NCBI RefSeq assembly: GCF_003002025.1
Contig: NZ_PVZB01000015.1
Coordinates: 62,001-126,000 of the forward strand
Length of the DNA stretch: 64,000 nucleotides
Origin: Paraburkholderia sp. BL25I1N1
Lineage (GTDB): Bacteria; Pseudomonadota; Gammaproteobacteria; Burkholderiales; Burkholderiaceae
Direction: 5' to 3'
In this document: positions 52,968-62,391 of the stretch, piece after piece
How positions within the stretch are numbered: position 1 is the first letter of the stretch
Layout of the letters: each line of letters starts with the position of its first letter
Notes under the pieces: model-generated
Database searches by the model: none
The model's input: only the letters and a program-made list of their open reading frames with translations
Told to the model about the DNA's origin: nothing
Translations under genes and position numbers: made by a program

Positions 52968-54386
52968 TCAATCCCGCTCGAACAACGCAATCGACTCCAC
53001 ATGCGACGTGTGCGGGAACATATTGACCACGCCCGCCCCCACCAGCCGATAGCCCGCCTCATGCACGAGCAAACCCGCGTCGCGCGCGAGGGTCGCCGGG
53101 GCGCACGAGACGTAGACGATGCGCTTAGGCAGCGGTCCAACGCCGCTCTGCGCGATCTCCACCAGCGCCTTGGCGACGGCCAGCGCGCCTTCGCGCGGCG
53201 GATCGATCAGGAACTTGTCGAAGTGGCCGAGCGCGCGCATGTCGTCGGCGGTGACTTCGAACAGGTTGCGGCACGCGAACGACGTATGCCCCGCCACGCC
53301 GTTCAACCCGGCATTAGCCAGCGCGCGCGAGGTCAACACCTCGCTGCCTTCGATCCCCACGACCTCCCTCGAAATCCGCGCGAGCGGCAGCGTGAAGTTA
53401 CCGATCCCGCAGAACAGATCGAGCACCCGGTCCGTGCGCGCCGGCGCCAGCAAGCGCAGCGCGCGGCTCACCAGCACGCGGTTGATGGCGTGATTCACCT
53501 GGGTGAAATCGGTCGGCTTGAACGGCATACGAATGTCGTATTCCGGCAGCGTGTAGTCGAGCTGTACGTCGAGCGGATAGAACGGCGTGACCGTGTCCGG
53601 GCCGCCCGGCTGCAACCAGAACTGCACCTTGTGCTGGTCGGCGAAATCACGCAGCACCTGCTCATCCGCAGCGGTGATGGGCTCGAGGTTGCGCACCACC
53701 AGCGCCGTGACGGATGAACCGACCGCCAGTTCGAGCTGCGGCATGCGGTCGTAGATCGACAGCTTGCGCACCATGAAACGCAATGGCATGAGCATGGCCG
53801 ACACGTGCGGCGGCAGCACTTCGCACGTCTTCATGTCGGCGATGTAGCTGCTCTTCTTCTCATGGAAGCCGATCCGCATGCCGCCCTTTTCCGGCAGGAA
53901 ACGCACGGCCAGACGCGCACGGTAGCGATAACCCCAGGACGGCCCATGAATCGGCCGGAACACCGTTTCCGGGCGCAGCTTCGCCAGATGCTGCAGGTTG
54001 TCTTCGAGCACGCGCTGCTTGACGGCCACCTGCGCGCGAATGTCGAGATGCTGCATCGAACAGCCGCCGCAGATATCGAAGTAAGTGCATTTCGGCTTGG
54101 TGCGCATCACGCTTTCGCGGAACACTTGCACCACTTCGGCCTGCTCGAATTTGGGCTTGCTACGATGCGTCGAATAACTGACGCGCTCGCCGGGCAACGC
54201 GCCTTCGACAAAGATGACCTTGCCGGACGTACCGTCTTCGGTTTCGGTGCGGCCGACGCCGCGCGCTTCCATGTCGAGCGAAACGATTTCAATGACCGGC
54301 TCGTTGCCGGTGACAACGTGTGCCGGCGCGGGCGGGGGCGTCTTGGAGCGCTTCGGCGCGCGGCGATGGGGGGCAGTTCGGGACAC
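52968..54386 (-). CDS. rlmD: 23S rRNA (uracil-1939-C5)-methyltransferase RlmD
   Basis: RlmD methylates U1939 with SAM. The 472-residue protein has a TRAM-like N-terminal part (SLDMEARGVGRTETEDG), the 4Fe-4S ligands CTYFDICGGC, the SAM loop VLDLFCGIGNFTLPLA, LIDPPREG and the catalytic cysteine in YVSCAPATLARD. A GTG at 54386 (start MSRTAPHRRAPKRS) with AGGA 10 nt upstream is preferred; the frame extends open to 54578 but the extra residues are Arg/Pro-rich and unlike the family. Confidence 0.93.
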   Translation of the reverse strand: MSRTAPHRRAPKRSKTPPPAPAHVVTGNEPVIEIVSLDMEARGVGRTETEDGTSGKVIFVEGALPGERVSYSTHRSKPKFEQAEVVQVFRESVMRTKPKCTYFDICGGCSMQHLDIRAQVAVKQRVLEDNLQHLAKLRPETVFRPIHGPSWGYRYRARLAVRFLPEKGGMRIGFHEKKSSYIADMKTCEVLPPHVSAMLMPLRFMVRKLSIYDRMPQLELAVGSSVTALVVRNLEPITAADEQVLRDFADQHKVQFWLQPGGPDTVTPFYPLDVQLDYTLPEYDIRMPFKPTDFTQVNHAINRVLVSRALRLLAPARTDRVLDLFCGIGNFTLPLARISREVVGIEGSEVLTSRALANAGLNGVAGHTSFACRNLFEVTADDMRALGHFDKFLIDPPREGALAVAKALVEIAQSGVGPLPKRIVYVSCAPATLARDAGLLVHEAGYRLVGAGVVNMFPHTSHVESIALFERD

Positions 54387-54601
54387 CTGCGACTTCCTGA
54401 CAAACTTGGGGAAAGGCGAGATTGTAGACGAAGCGCCGCGCCTGCCCTTCATTCGGCGCGGCGGGAACGGCCCCGCGCGGGTCGAGGCCGAGCGCAACGC
54501 GAGTTCGCAGACCACGAGCGACTTGCATCCTGAACGAAAGGACCGCCGCGGCCCTGCAATCCGCCGCAGGGCAGACACGTCACGCCCCGACCGCGAGCGG
54601 C

Positions 54602-55378
54602 TTACTGGTCAAACGCCGCCAGATACTCGGCCCATTGCGGCGCCGTTTCCAGCGCCAGTGCGTTCTTGACCAGGTTGATCTCGTCAGCATACTCCGCGGG
54701 CGAAAATGCGCCGCGAATCAGTTGGAAGCGGCAATAGAGCAAGTATGTGTTGACGACGTCGGTCTCGCAGTAATTGCGAATTTCCTCGATGCGCCCCTGT
54801 TGATACGCGTGCCACACCTGACTGCCGTCCATGCCCATTTTGCCTGGGAAGCCGCACATCTTGGCGAGCGCGTCGAGCGGCGCGTTGGCGCGCGCCTGGT
54901 ACATGGCGAGCACGTCCATCAGATCCGTGTGACGCGCGTGGTAGCGGCTGATGTAGTTGTTCCACTTGAACTCGCGGTCGTCCTCGCCGAGATCCCAGAA
55001 CTTGTAGGCGGGAATGCCGTTGACGAGCGCGCGGTAGTTCAGCACCGGCAGGTCGAAGCCGCCGCCGTTCCACGACACGAGCTGCGGCGTGTACTTCTCG
55101 ATCACGCGATAAAACGACTGCACCAGCGCCGCCTCGCCGTCTTCCAGTGTGCCGAGCGAACGCACCCGGAAACCATTGTTGTCGCGGAACACGCAGGAAA
55201 TCGCCGCGATCCGCTGCAGATGATGCGGCAGGAAATCGCTACCGGTTTTTTCGCGGCGCGCGGCGAACGCATGCTCAGCGACTTCGGCGTCGCTCAGGTC
55301 GGCGGGCAAATCTTCGAGGCGGCGAATGCCGACGACATCGGGAATCGTCTCGATGTCGAAAACAAGAATCGGTGTCAT
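54602..55378 (-). CDS. PolB-like 3'-5' exonuclease
   Basis: A 258-residue protein of the DnaQ-like DEDDy group that resembles the exonuclease domain of PolB. Motif ExoI is LVFDIETIPDV at residues 5-15. ExoII lies in LVSWNGGGFDLPVLNYRAL near 109-127, and ExoIII lies in IRNYCETDVVNTYLLYCRF, with Tyr four residues before Asp in YCETD-type spacing. No polymerase domain is present. The ATG at 55378 lies 4 bp after the rpoS stop, so it is probably translated from the rpoS transcript. Confidence 0.87.
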   Translation of the reverse strand: MTPILVFDIETIPDVVGIRRLEDLPADLSDAEVAEHAFAARREKTGSDFLPHHLQRIAAISCVFRDNNGFRVRSLGTLEDGEAALVQSFYRVIEKYTPQLVSWNGGGFDLPVLNYRALVNGIPAYKFWDLGEDDREFKWNNYISRYHARHTDLMDVLAMYQARANAPLDALAKMCGFPGKMGMDGSQVWHAYQQGRIEEIRNYCETDVVNTYLLYCRFQLIRGAFSPAEYADEINLVKNALALETAPQWAEYLAAFDQ

Positions 55379-55382
55379 CAGG

Positions 55383-56465
55383 TTATAGAACGGCGTCCTT
55401 GCGAACACCGTTGGAGGCGAAGAAGCGCTTCAACCGCACAAGCGCTTCCTGTTGGATCTGGCGCACACGCTCGCGCGTGAGGCCCATTTCGTCGGCCAGC
55501 TCTTCGAGCGTGGCGGGCTCGATGTGATTCAGGCCGAAGCGCCGCTCGATCACATGACGATGCTTGTCCGACAGGCGAGCCAGCCACGCGCGCGTAAGCG
55601 TTTCCAGTTCGCGGTGCTGCACTTCGGCATCCGGCGACTGGCTCTGGTCGTCGGACAGCAGATCGAGAAGACTGCTCGCCGGATCGAGATCGAGCGGCGC
55701 GTCGAGCGACGCGGTGTGCTCGTTCAGCGCGAGAATGTCGGTGACTTCGTCGGTGGTCTTGCCGGTCAGATAGGCGATGTCGTCGATACTGGCGTCGCGG
55801 CGCTCGGCGGCCTCGCCCGAATTCATCGAATTTTTTTCCAGATGACGCTTGGCGCGCAACACCTGGTTGAGCTCGCGAATCACGTGTACCGGCAAACGGA
55901 CCGTGCGCGCCTGATTCATGATGGCGCGCTCGATACTCTGGCGAATCCACCACGTGGCATAAGTGGAAAACCGGAAGCCGCGCGTCGGATCGAATTTTTC
56001 GATCGCGTGCATCAGGCCGAGATTGCCTTCCTCGATCAGATCGAGCAGCGGCACGCCGCGATTCAGATAGCCCTTCGCGATGCTGACGACGAGCCGCAGA
56101 TTGCGCTCGATCATGACTTGCCGCGCTTCGAATTCGCCCGCCTTGGCAAGACGCGAATACTTCTGCTCTTCCTCGACGGTGAGAAGCGGCTTGACGCTGA
56201 TACGGTTAAGGTAGTGCTGAATCGTGTCGGCCGTCAGCTCGGCTTGCAGCAGCGCGCGGAAATCGTCCGCGTCCGGCGCGGCTTCGCTCGCGCCTTCACG
56301 GGTCTCGCCGGCTTCGTCCGCGCCGCCCTGGCGTTCGTCGAGATCGCGTTCCTCCGCGACTTCTTCTTCCACTTCCGAAGCGCCGCTTTCCTCCACCGAA
56401 GCGGACATAGCGTGGCTGATCGTCTCAGACTCGGCTTGCGGCGGGCGGCGCTTCGATTTCGGCAT
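55383..56465 (-). CDS. rpoS: RNA polymerase sigma factor RpoS
   Basis: RpoS directs the stationary-phase and general stress response. The 360-residue sigma-70 family protein has region 1.2 (DTIQHYLNRISVKPLLTVEEEQ), region 2 (LIEEGNLGLMHAIEKFDPTRGFRFSTYATWWIRQSIERAIMN split across 2.2-2.4), region 3 (VIRELNQVLRAKRHLEK) and the region 4 HTH (TLEELADEMGLTRERVRQIQQEAL). The N-terminal 75 residues are strongly acidic (EEVAEERDLDERQGGADEAGE), longer than in E. coli. It lies in the conserved nlpD-rpoS order, 11 bp after nlpD. Confidence 0.96.
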   Translation of the reverse strand: MPKSKRRPPQAESETISHAMSASVEESGASEVEEEVAEERDLDERQGGADEAGETREGASEAAPDADDFRALLQAELTADTIQHYLNRISVKPLLTVEEEQKYSRLAKAGEFEARQVMIERNLRLVVSIAKGYLNRGVPLLDLIEEGNLGLMHAIEKFDPTRGFRFSTYATWWIRQSIERAIMNQARTVRLPVHVIRELNQVLRAKRHLEKNSMNSGEAAERRDASIDDIAYLTGKTTDEVTDILALNEHTASLDAPLDLDPASSLLDLLSDDQSQSPDAEVQHRELETLTRAWLARLSDKHRHVIERRFGLNHIEPATLEELADEMGLTRERVRQIQQEALVRLKRFFASNGVRKDAVL

Positions 56466-56476
56466 GGTCGTATCGC

Positions 56477-57421
56477 TTATTGCGGCGGCAAATACTTCAG
56501 TGGGTCGACAGGTTTACCCTGCCGGCGAACTTCGAAATGCAACATCACACGGTCGGAATCGCTGTTGCCCATCTCGGCGATCTTCTGCCCCTTCGTCACC
56601 GCGTCCCCCTCTTTTACCATCAAAGAGCGGTTATGTGCATACGCCGTGAGATAAGTTGCATCATGCTTGATGATAATGAGATTGCCGTAACCACGCAGCC
56701 CATTTCCGGCATAAACCACGCGGCCGTCCGCCGACGCCTTCACCGGATCGCCGGCAGCGCCACCGATATTGACGCCCTTGTTGGTCGAGTCGTTGAACGT
56801 GCCGAGCAGCGGGCCGCGCACCGGCCACGCGAACGCCACGTTGCCGGACGCGCCGGCGTTCGAATCGCTGGCCGCGCCAGGCGTGGCCGGCGGCGTCAGC
56901 GACGCGTTGTTCGTCGTAGAACCGTAGATGGGCGGCGCCGCCACACCGGCCGCGCCAGCAGTCCCGCCCGCCGACGCCGACGTGCTGCCGAGCGGTGCGC
57001 TTTGCACCGCAACACCGCTGCCGATCGGCGCGGTCGACACGCCCGGCGTCAGCGCCGCGGTGTTCGCACCCGGCGGCACGACGCGCAGCAACTGATCGAC
57101 TTCGATCTGATTCGGGTTGGTCAGATTGTTCCACGCCGAAATGTCGCGGTAGTTCTGGCCGTTCTCCAGTGCGATCCGGTACAGCGTGTCGCCCGGCTTC
57201 ACGCGATAGTAGCCAGGCGGCGGCGGTCCGAGCGGCACGGTCGGCTGCGCGGCTTGCGTACCGAGCACGCCGCCGCCGGAGCGGTCGACGACCGGCGCCT
57301 GATCGAGCCGGGATGCGCAAGCCGTCATCAACAGGGACAAGGCGAGCACGCACACGCTACGCTGGGTTACGGTCATGGGGACATTCAGTGTGGTTCTTTG
57401 CATCGCGCGCAACATACTCAT
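56477..57421 (-). CDS. nlpD: NlpD-like LysM/M23 lipoprotein
   Basis: NlpD activates septal amidases during cell division. The 314-residue protein has a lipobox (LSLLMTACAS), a LysM domain near 65-110 (YYRVKPGDTLYRIALENGQNY, NQIEVDQLLRVV), an Ala/Gly/Ser linker, and a C-terminal LytM domain. The zinc-binding His/Asp of active LytM enzymes are absent (KGVNIGGAAGDPV in place of the HxGxD site, and VMLHFEVRR with only one His), which fits an amidase activator rather than a hydrolase. The ATG at 57421 lies 5 nt after the pcm stop. Confidence 0.92.
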   Translation of the reverse strand: MSMLRAMQRTTLNVPMTVTQRSVCVLALSLLMTACASRLDQAPVVDRSGGGVLGTQAAQPTVPLGPPPPGYYRVKPGDTLYRIALENGQNYRDISAWNNLTNPNQIEVDQLLRVVPPGANTAALTPGVSTAPIGSGVAVQSAPLGSTSASAGGTAGAAGVAAPPIYGSTTNNASLTPPATPGAASDSNAGASGNVAFAWPVRGPLLGTFNDSTNKGVNIGGAAGDPVKASADGRVVYAGNGLRGYGNLIIIKHDATYLTAYAHNRSLMVKEGDAVTKGQKIAEMGNSDSDRVMLHFEVRRQGKPVDPLKYLPPQ

Positions 57422-57426
57422 CGGTG

Positions 57427-58479
57427 TCAAATCACTCCGGATTTTAAGGGTACAAAGAAAACGCGATCAAGCCGCGACTCGCGCCACTGCGCGGGTCCGA
57501 GGCGCTCGACCAGAGTCAGCACCTGGTTCTGGCCGTCCTGCGAGCCGACCGGCGCGACCAGACGGCCGCCGATCGCGAGTTGTTCAAGTAACGCTTGCGG
57601 TACGTCCAGCCCCGCCGCGGCGATCACAATCGCGTCGAACGGCGCCGCGGCCGGCAGTCCCAACCGCCCATCGCCGTAATGCAGGCGAATGTTCGGGATG
57701 CGCAGCGGACGCAAGTTCGTCTTCGCGCGTTCGGACAGCGGCTTGATGCGCTCGATCGAGTAGACCTCGCGCGCGACCTGGCTCAGCACGGCCGCCTGGT
57801 AACCGCAGCCGGTGCCGATTTCGAGCACGTTGTTCAGCACGCGGCCGGCGGCGGCCAGCTCGATCATCCGCGCGACCACCGACGGCTTGGAGATCGTCTG
57901 GTGATGGCCGATCGGCAACGCCGCATCTTCGTAGGCCTGAACCGCGAGACCCGGGTCGATGAACATGTGGCGCGGTACCACCGACATCGCGTTCAACACG
58001 CGCTGATCGGTCACGCCGTTCGCACGCAGGCGTTCGACCATCCGTTCGCGAACCCGTTCCGAGGTCAGTGCCATCGCGCCGTTCAAAGCGACGTTCGGCG
58101 CGGCGCTGCGCTCGTTGGATCGGGCCGCGGGTTTGGCCGATGCCGCCGACTGCGGCGCGGTGCGTGTCGTCGAACTTTGAACGACCGGCTTGGCCGGCGT
58201 TTTAACGGAAGGCGCGGCCACCGGCTTCGGCGGGGTCGCCGCCGAAGGCTTGGCTTGCGGTTTTAGCTGCACCGCGGGCTGCGCCCTTGCCTGCCTGGAT
58301 TGGGATTTACCCGAGGAGCCAGGCGGCGCATTCTTCGCGGGCTGCTGGCGCGCGTTCAGTGCCGCGCTCGCGGCGAGCGCCGCCGCGCGGATTTCGCCTG
58401 GGCGTCCTTCGGGCCGGCGCGGTTCGCGCACCAGATCCTCGAGGCCGAGCGGAAAGCGCTTGGCGCGCTCGCTGGTCAT
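57427..58479 (-). CDS. pcm: Protein-L-isoaspartate O-methyltransferase
   Basis: Pcm repairs isoaspartyl residues in aged proteins with SAM. The catalytic domain covers about residues 135-350: ERMVERLRANGVTDQRVLNAM, ALPIGHHQTISKPSVVARMIE, the SAM loop VLEIGTGCGYQAAVLS, YSIERI and LHYGDGRLG. A basic, Ala/Pro/Lys-rich extension of about 130 residues (KPSAATPPKPVAAPSVKTPA...) precedes it and is probably disordered; such extensions are common in Burkholderia homologues as far as I recall. The start overlaps the surE stop as ATGA. Confidence 0.93.
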   Translation of the reverse strand: MTSERAKRFPLGLEDLVREPRRPEGRPGEIRAAALAASAALNARQQPAKNAPPGSSGKSQSRQARAQPAVQLKPQAKPSAATPPKPVAAPSVKTPAKPVVQSSTTRTAPQSAASAKPAARSNERSAAPNVALNGAMALTSERVRERMVERLRANGVTDQRVLNAMSVVPRHMFIDPGLAVQAYEDAALPIGHHQTISKPSVVARMIELAAAGRVLNNVLEIGTGCGYQAAVLSQVAREVYSIERIKPLSERAKTNLRPLRIPNIRLHYGDGRLGLPAAAPFDAIVIAAAGLDVPQALLEQLAIGGRLVAPVGSQDGQNQVLTLVERLGPAQWRESRLDRVFFVPLKSGVI

Positions 58480-59234
58480 GAAGCGCCGCCGCCGGCGCGC
58501 GCCCAGTCGCGCGCTGCGGGCAGCATTTGCGTGTGGGTCAGGTCAAGCTGCAATGGCGTGATCGACACGTGGCCGTTGGCGACAGCGTGAAAGTCGGTGC
58601 CTTCGCTCGCGTCGCGCGCGCTCCCCGCCGGACCGATCCAGTAGATCGGCTCGCCACGCGGGTTGGTCTGGCGAATCACCGGCTGCGACGGATGCCGTTT
58701 GCCGAGACGCGTGATCTGCCAGTCGCCGAGTTGTTCGTACGGCAGATTCGGAATGTTGACGTTCAGGAGCGGATGCCCAGGCAACGGCTGCTGCAGATAG
58801 TGCGCGACGATTTCAGCGGCGACACGCACGGCGTCGTCGAGATGCACCCAGTCCTTGTCGACCAGCGAGAATGCAATGGCCGGCACGCCGAACATGATGC
58901 CCTCGGTGGCGGCCGCGACGGTGCCCGAATAGAGCGTGTCTTCGCCCATGTTCTGACCGTTGTTGATGCCCGAGACCACGAGGTCCGGCGTGTGGTCGAG
59001 CATGCCGGTCAACGCGATGTGCACCGAGTCGGTAGGCGTGCCGTTCACGTAATAGAAACCGTTGGCCGAGCGCAATACCGAGAGCGGCCGCGACAGCGTC
59101 AGGGAATTCGACGCGCCGCTGCAATTCTGCTCGGGCGCCATCACGGTGACGTCCGCGATCGGCTTGAGCGCTTCGTAAAGCGCAGCAAGGCCGGGCGCCA
59201 GATAACCGTCGTCGTTGCTGAGTAGGATTCGCAT
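58476..59234 (-). CDS. surE: 5'/3'-nucleotidase SurE
   Basis: SurE dephosphorylates nucleoside monophosphates and is linked to stationary-phase survival. The 252-residue protein starts MRILLSNDDGYLAPGLAALY with the metal ligands D8 and D9, then MAPEQNCSGASNSLT, VNGTPTDSVHIAL and VSGINNGQNMGEDTLYSGTV. The start at 59234 is fixed by the conserved MRILLSNDDG; the open frame to 59492 is antisense to nothing recognisable and is rejected. It heads surE-pcm-nlpD-rpoS. Confidence 0.96.
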   Translation of the reverse strand: MRILLSNDDGYLAPGLAALYEALKPIADVTVMAPEQNCSGASNSLTLSRPLSVLRSANGFYYVNGTPTDSVHIALTGMLDHTPDLVVSGINNGQNMGEDTLYSGTVAAATEGIMFGVPAIAFSLVDKDWVHLDDAVRVAAEIVAHYLQQPLPGHPLLNVNIPNLPYEQLGDWQITRLGKRHPSQPVIRQTNPRGEPIYWIGPAGSARDASEGTDFHAVANGHVSITPLQLDLTHTQMLPAARDWARAGGGAS

Positions 59235-59458
59235 GCGGCGATTGTAACCGAGGAAAGAAGACGCGCGAACGACACGGCAGGCCGTGCGTGCGACGTATGC
59301 AATGCGCACGCGTCGGGATCGTGAAAGGCTGGCGCGAGTCGGCGGCCGAACATGCATCGAGCACTCGCCGATCGCGTGCGAGCCAATAAAAACGCACGGT
59401 CGTGCTGATTGTTTTACACTCAGAATACTTGCGAACCCCTGATCGAAACGGAGACACG

Positions 59459-60433
59459 ATGCGCGCGATTCGTTGCAAACAATATGGGCCACCGGAGAGC
59501 CTGGTCGTCGAAAACCTGCCGGACCTCGAAGCGCCGCCAGGCCATGTCGTGATCGACGTGAAAGCCGCGGCCGTCAACTTTCCCGACGTGCTGATCATCG
59601 AGAACAAATACCAGTTCAAACCGCCGCTGCCCTTCACGCCCGGTTCGGAAGTCGCGGGCGTGGTGCGCGCGGTCGGCGCCGGCGTCACGCAGTTCAAGCC
59701 CGGCTCGCGCGTGGTCGCCTTCACAGGTCAGGGCGGTTTCGCGCAGCAGGCGCTCGCGCCAGCCGCGGCGTGCGTACCGTTGGCGGACCATGTGGACTTC
59801 GAGCTGGCAGCGGCGTTCACGCTGGCGTACGGCACGTCGCATCACGCCGTGGTCGATCGCGGCGCGTTGCAGGCGGGCGAGACGATGCTGGTGCTCGGCG
59901 CGGCCGGCGGCGTCGGGCTGGCAGCGGTCGAAATCGGCAAGGCGCTCGGCGCGCGCGTGATCGCGGCGGCGTCGAGCGACGAGAAACTCGCGACCTGCGT
60001 CAAGCACGGCGCGGATGCCACCATCAACTACAGCACCGAAGATCTGCGCGAGCGCGTCAAGGCGCTCACCGACGGTAAAGGTCCGGACGTGATCTACGAT
60101 CCGGTGGGCGGCGTGTATACGGAGCCGGCGTTTCGCAGCATCGGCTGGCGCGGGCGTTATCTGGTGGTCGGCTTCGCCAACGGCGAGATTCCGAAGCTGC
60201 CGCTCAACCTGACGCTGCTCAAAGGCGCGAGTCTGGTCGGTGTGTTCTGGGGCGACTTTGCAAAGCGCGAGCCGCAGCACAATCACGCGGCGTTTCAACA
60301 GATGACACGGTGGATCGGTGAAGGCAAGCTCAAACCGTATGTGTCGGCGCGCTATTCGCTCGATGATACGGGACGCGCGTTACGGGATATGGCCGGGCGT
60401 CGCGTGATCGGGAAGGTGGTGGTGACGCCTTAG
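59459..60433 (+). CDS. NADPH:quinone oxidoreductase (MDR family, zeta-crystallin type)
   Basis: A 324-residue protein. GGAGA lies 6 nt before the ATG at 59459 (MRAIRCKQYGPPESLVVENL). The N-terminal domain contains VKAAAVNFPDVLIIENKYQ and PFTPGSEVAGVV. The NADPH-binding loop is VLGAAGGVGLAAVEIGKALG near 146-165. No zinc cysteines are present. It is divergent from surE and convergent with the ABC transporter genes, with its own terminator. The physiological substrate is unknown. Confidence 0.9.
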   Translation: MRAIRCKQYGPPESLVVENLPDLEAPPGHVVIDVKAAAVNFPDVLIIENKYQFKPPLPFTPGSEVAGVVRAVGAGVTQFKPGSRVVAFTGQGGFAQQALAPAAACVPLADHVDFELAAAFTLAYGTSHHAVVDRGALQAGETMLVLGAAGGVGLAAVEIGKALGARVIAAASSDEKLATCVKHGADATINYSTEDLRERVKALTDGKGPDVIYDPVGGVYTEPAFRSIGWRGRYLVVGFANGEIPKLPLNLTLLKGASLVGVFWGDFAKREPQHNHAAFQQMTRWIGEGKLKPYVSARYSLDDTGRALRDMAGRRVIGKVVVTP

Positions 60434-60466
60434 TCCTCGTTTGACCGATTCGGTCTCGTAGCAACC

Positions 60467-60511
60467 AAAAGGAACGACGTGCGGTTTTCCAACTCGCGCG
60501 TCGTTTCTTTT
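60467..60511 (+). terminator. Terminator of the quinone oxidoreductase gene
   Basis: Stem 60467-60483 pairs with 60495-60511 (G-T pairs allowed), with an 11-nt loop, and the 3' arm runs into TTTTT. It lies about 35 nt after the stop codon. Confidence 0.75.
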
Positions 60512-60579
60512 TCGCTAAGCGTGGTGCGTTGCGTGTTGAGCGTTGCGCTTCGCGCGTATCGAACCCGCGCCGCTCTGCC

Positions 60580-61404
60580 CTACAGCTTTTCCGTGTCGCC
60601 GGTCTTGGGCTGCCACTTCATCAAGCGCCGCTCGCCGACGCCGACGATCGCATCCAGAATCAGCGCGAACGCGGTCAACACCAGAATCCCGGCAAACACG
60701 GTATTGATATCGAAGGTGCCTTCGGCCTGCAGAATCAGGTAGCCAACGCCGCGCGCCGAGCCCAGATACTCCCCCACCACCGAGCCGACGAACGCCAGTC
60801 CCACCGACGTATGCAAGCTCGAAAACACCCAGCTCATCGCACTAGGCAAGTAGACGAAGCGCAGCAAATGCTTGCCGTTCGCGCCGAGCATGCGCGCGTT
60901 GGCGAGCACGACCGGACTGACTTCCTTCACGCCCTGATAGACGTTGAAGAACACGATAAAGAACACTAGCGTGACGCCGAGCGCCACCTTCGACCAGATG
61001 CCCAGCCCGAACCACACGCCGAAGATCGGCGCGAGAATCACGCGCGGCATCGAGTTGGCGGCTTTGATGTACGGATCGAACAGCGCGCTCGCCAGCGGCG
61101 AAAGCGCGAGCCACAAGCCCACGCCGAGCCCGAGCGCCGTGCCGAGCACGAACGCGAGCACGGTTTCGACCAGCGTGATCCACAGGTGCAGATAGATCTC
61201 GCCGCCCACGAACCACTCCCAGATCCGTTGCAGCACTTTCTGCGGCTCGCCAAAGAAGAACGCGGCCTTGTTCGGATCGTCGAAATAGAAAGGCGGTAGC
61301 AGCGTCGGGCTGGTCAGCACGTACCAGAATACGAAGCACAGCACGAGCAGCAGCCATTGCCAGATCACCAGATTCGCCCGGTTCGGGCGCAACGTCTTCC
61401 ACAT
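60580..61404 (-). CDS. ABC transporter permease (nitrate/sulfonate/taurine type)
   Basis: A 274-residue SsuC/TauC-like permease starting MWKTLRPNRANLVIWQWLLL, with about six hydrophobic helices. The conserved EAA loop reads LANARMLGANGKHLLRFVYLPSA near 180-202. An extra segment between helices 1 and 2 (PPFYFDDPNKAAFFFGEPQKVL) is typical of the family. The start at 61404 begins the first helix; the longer frame to 61989 overlaps the ATPase gene out of frame. It is the last gene of the CoA-transferase/SBP/ATPase/permease run. Confidence 0.9.
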   Translation of the reverse strand: MWKTLRPNRANLVIWQWLLLVLCFVFWYVLTSPTLLPPFYFDDPNKAAFFFGEPQKVLQRIWEWFVGGEIYLHLWITLVETVLAFVLGTALGLGVGLWLALSPLASALFDPYIKAANSMPRVILAPIFGVWFGLGIWSKVALGVTLVFFIVFFNVYQGVKEVSPVVLANARMLGANGKHLLRFVYLPSAMSWVFSSLHTSVGLAFVGSVVGEYLGSARGVGYLILQAEGTFDINTVFAGILVLTAFALILDAIVGVGERRLMKWQPKTGDTEKL

Positions 61405-61457
61405 GACTCGGTTTGCCTTGGACGATTGATTGACGCCAATACGTGACGCGCTTACGT

Positions 61458-62270
61458 TTATACGGCGGTGAGTTGCTGCTGATAGCCTTTGAGCACCTCG
61501 TCGCGCAGCACGCTCCAGATCTGCGCATGCAACTCGACGAAACGCGGATGCGAACGGATTTCGGCGACGTCGCGCGGACGCGGCAGGTCGATCGTGAATT
61601 CGCCGATCGGGTGCGTGCCCGGCCCGGCCGAAAGCACCACCACGCGGTCGGACATCGCGATCGCTTCGTCGAGATCGTGCGTGATGAACAGCACCGCTTT
61701 GCGTTTGGCGGCCCACAGGTCGAGCAACTCGTTTTCCATCAACTGACGCGTCTGGATATCGAGCGCGGAAAACGGCTCGTCCATCAGAATGATGTCCGGA
61801 TCGAGAATCAGCGTTTGCGCCATCGCGACGCGCTTGCGCATGCCGCCCGATAGCTGATGCGGATAGCGATCGCCAAAGCCGCCGAGGCCCACGCGCTTTA
61901 ACCACTCGTCGGCTTTGACGCGCGCTTCGGCCGGCGGTACACCGTGGAACGCGAGGCCGGCCATGACGTTGTCGATGGCCGAGCGCCACGGCATCAGCGC
62001 GTCGGCCTGGAACATATAGCCGGCGCGCCGGTTAATGCCCTTGAGCGGCTCGCCGAACACGCTGACCGTGCCCGACGAAGGTCCTAGCAAACCCGCGCCG
62101 ACATTCAGCAGTGTGGATTTGCCGCAACCGGTCGGCCCGACCACCGAGACGAACTCGCCCGGCGCGATGCGCAGCGTGGTGTCCTTCACCGCCGTGTAGC
62201 GCTGCGCGCGATTGTCGCGCGCGGCGAACGTGCAGGTGATGTTCTCGAGCGCCAGTGCGGCAACGGTCAT
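61458..62270 (-). CDS. ABC transporter ATP-binding protein (SsuB/TauB type)
   Basis: A 270-residue ATPase. Walker A VVGPTGCGKSTLLNVGAGLL lies near 42-61, the signature HQLSGGMRKRVAMAQTLI near 140-157, and Walker B DIILMDEPFSALDIQTRQLM near 161-180, followed by the switch His in VLFITHDLDEA. It energises the adjacent permease. It lies 53 bp upstream of the permease gene on the same strand. Confidence 0.93.
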   Translation of the reverse strand: MTVAALALENITCTFAARDNRAQRYTAVKDTTLRIAPGEFVSVVGPTGCGKSTLLNVGAGLLGPSSGTVSVFGEPLKGINRRAGYMFQADALMPWRSAIDNVMAGLAFHGVPPAEARVKADEWLKRVGLGGFGDRYPHQLSGGMRKRVAMAQTLILDPDIILMDEPFSALDIQTRQLMENELLDLWAAKRKAVLFITHDLDEAIAMSDRVVVLSAGPGTHPIGEFTIDLPRPRDVAEIRSHPRFVELHAQIWSVLRDEVLKGYQQQLTAV

Positions 62271-62391
62271 CGTTCAGCTCGCTTCGAAAGATCGGATTGG
62301 TATGTGATCAGGTCACGTTATCGCACGCGGCGCCGGGATCGGGTTGCGACGCGCGCTGCGTCGCCTCGCAGTCCGGATGCCCGCGCTCGAC

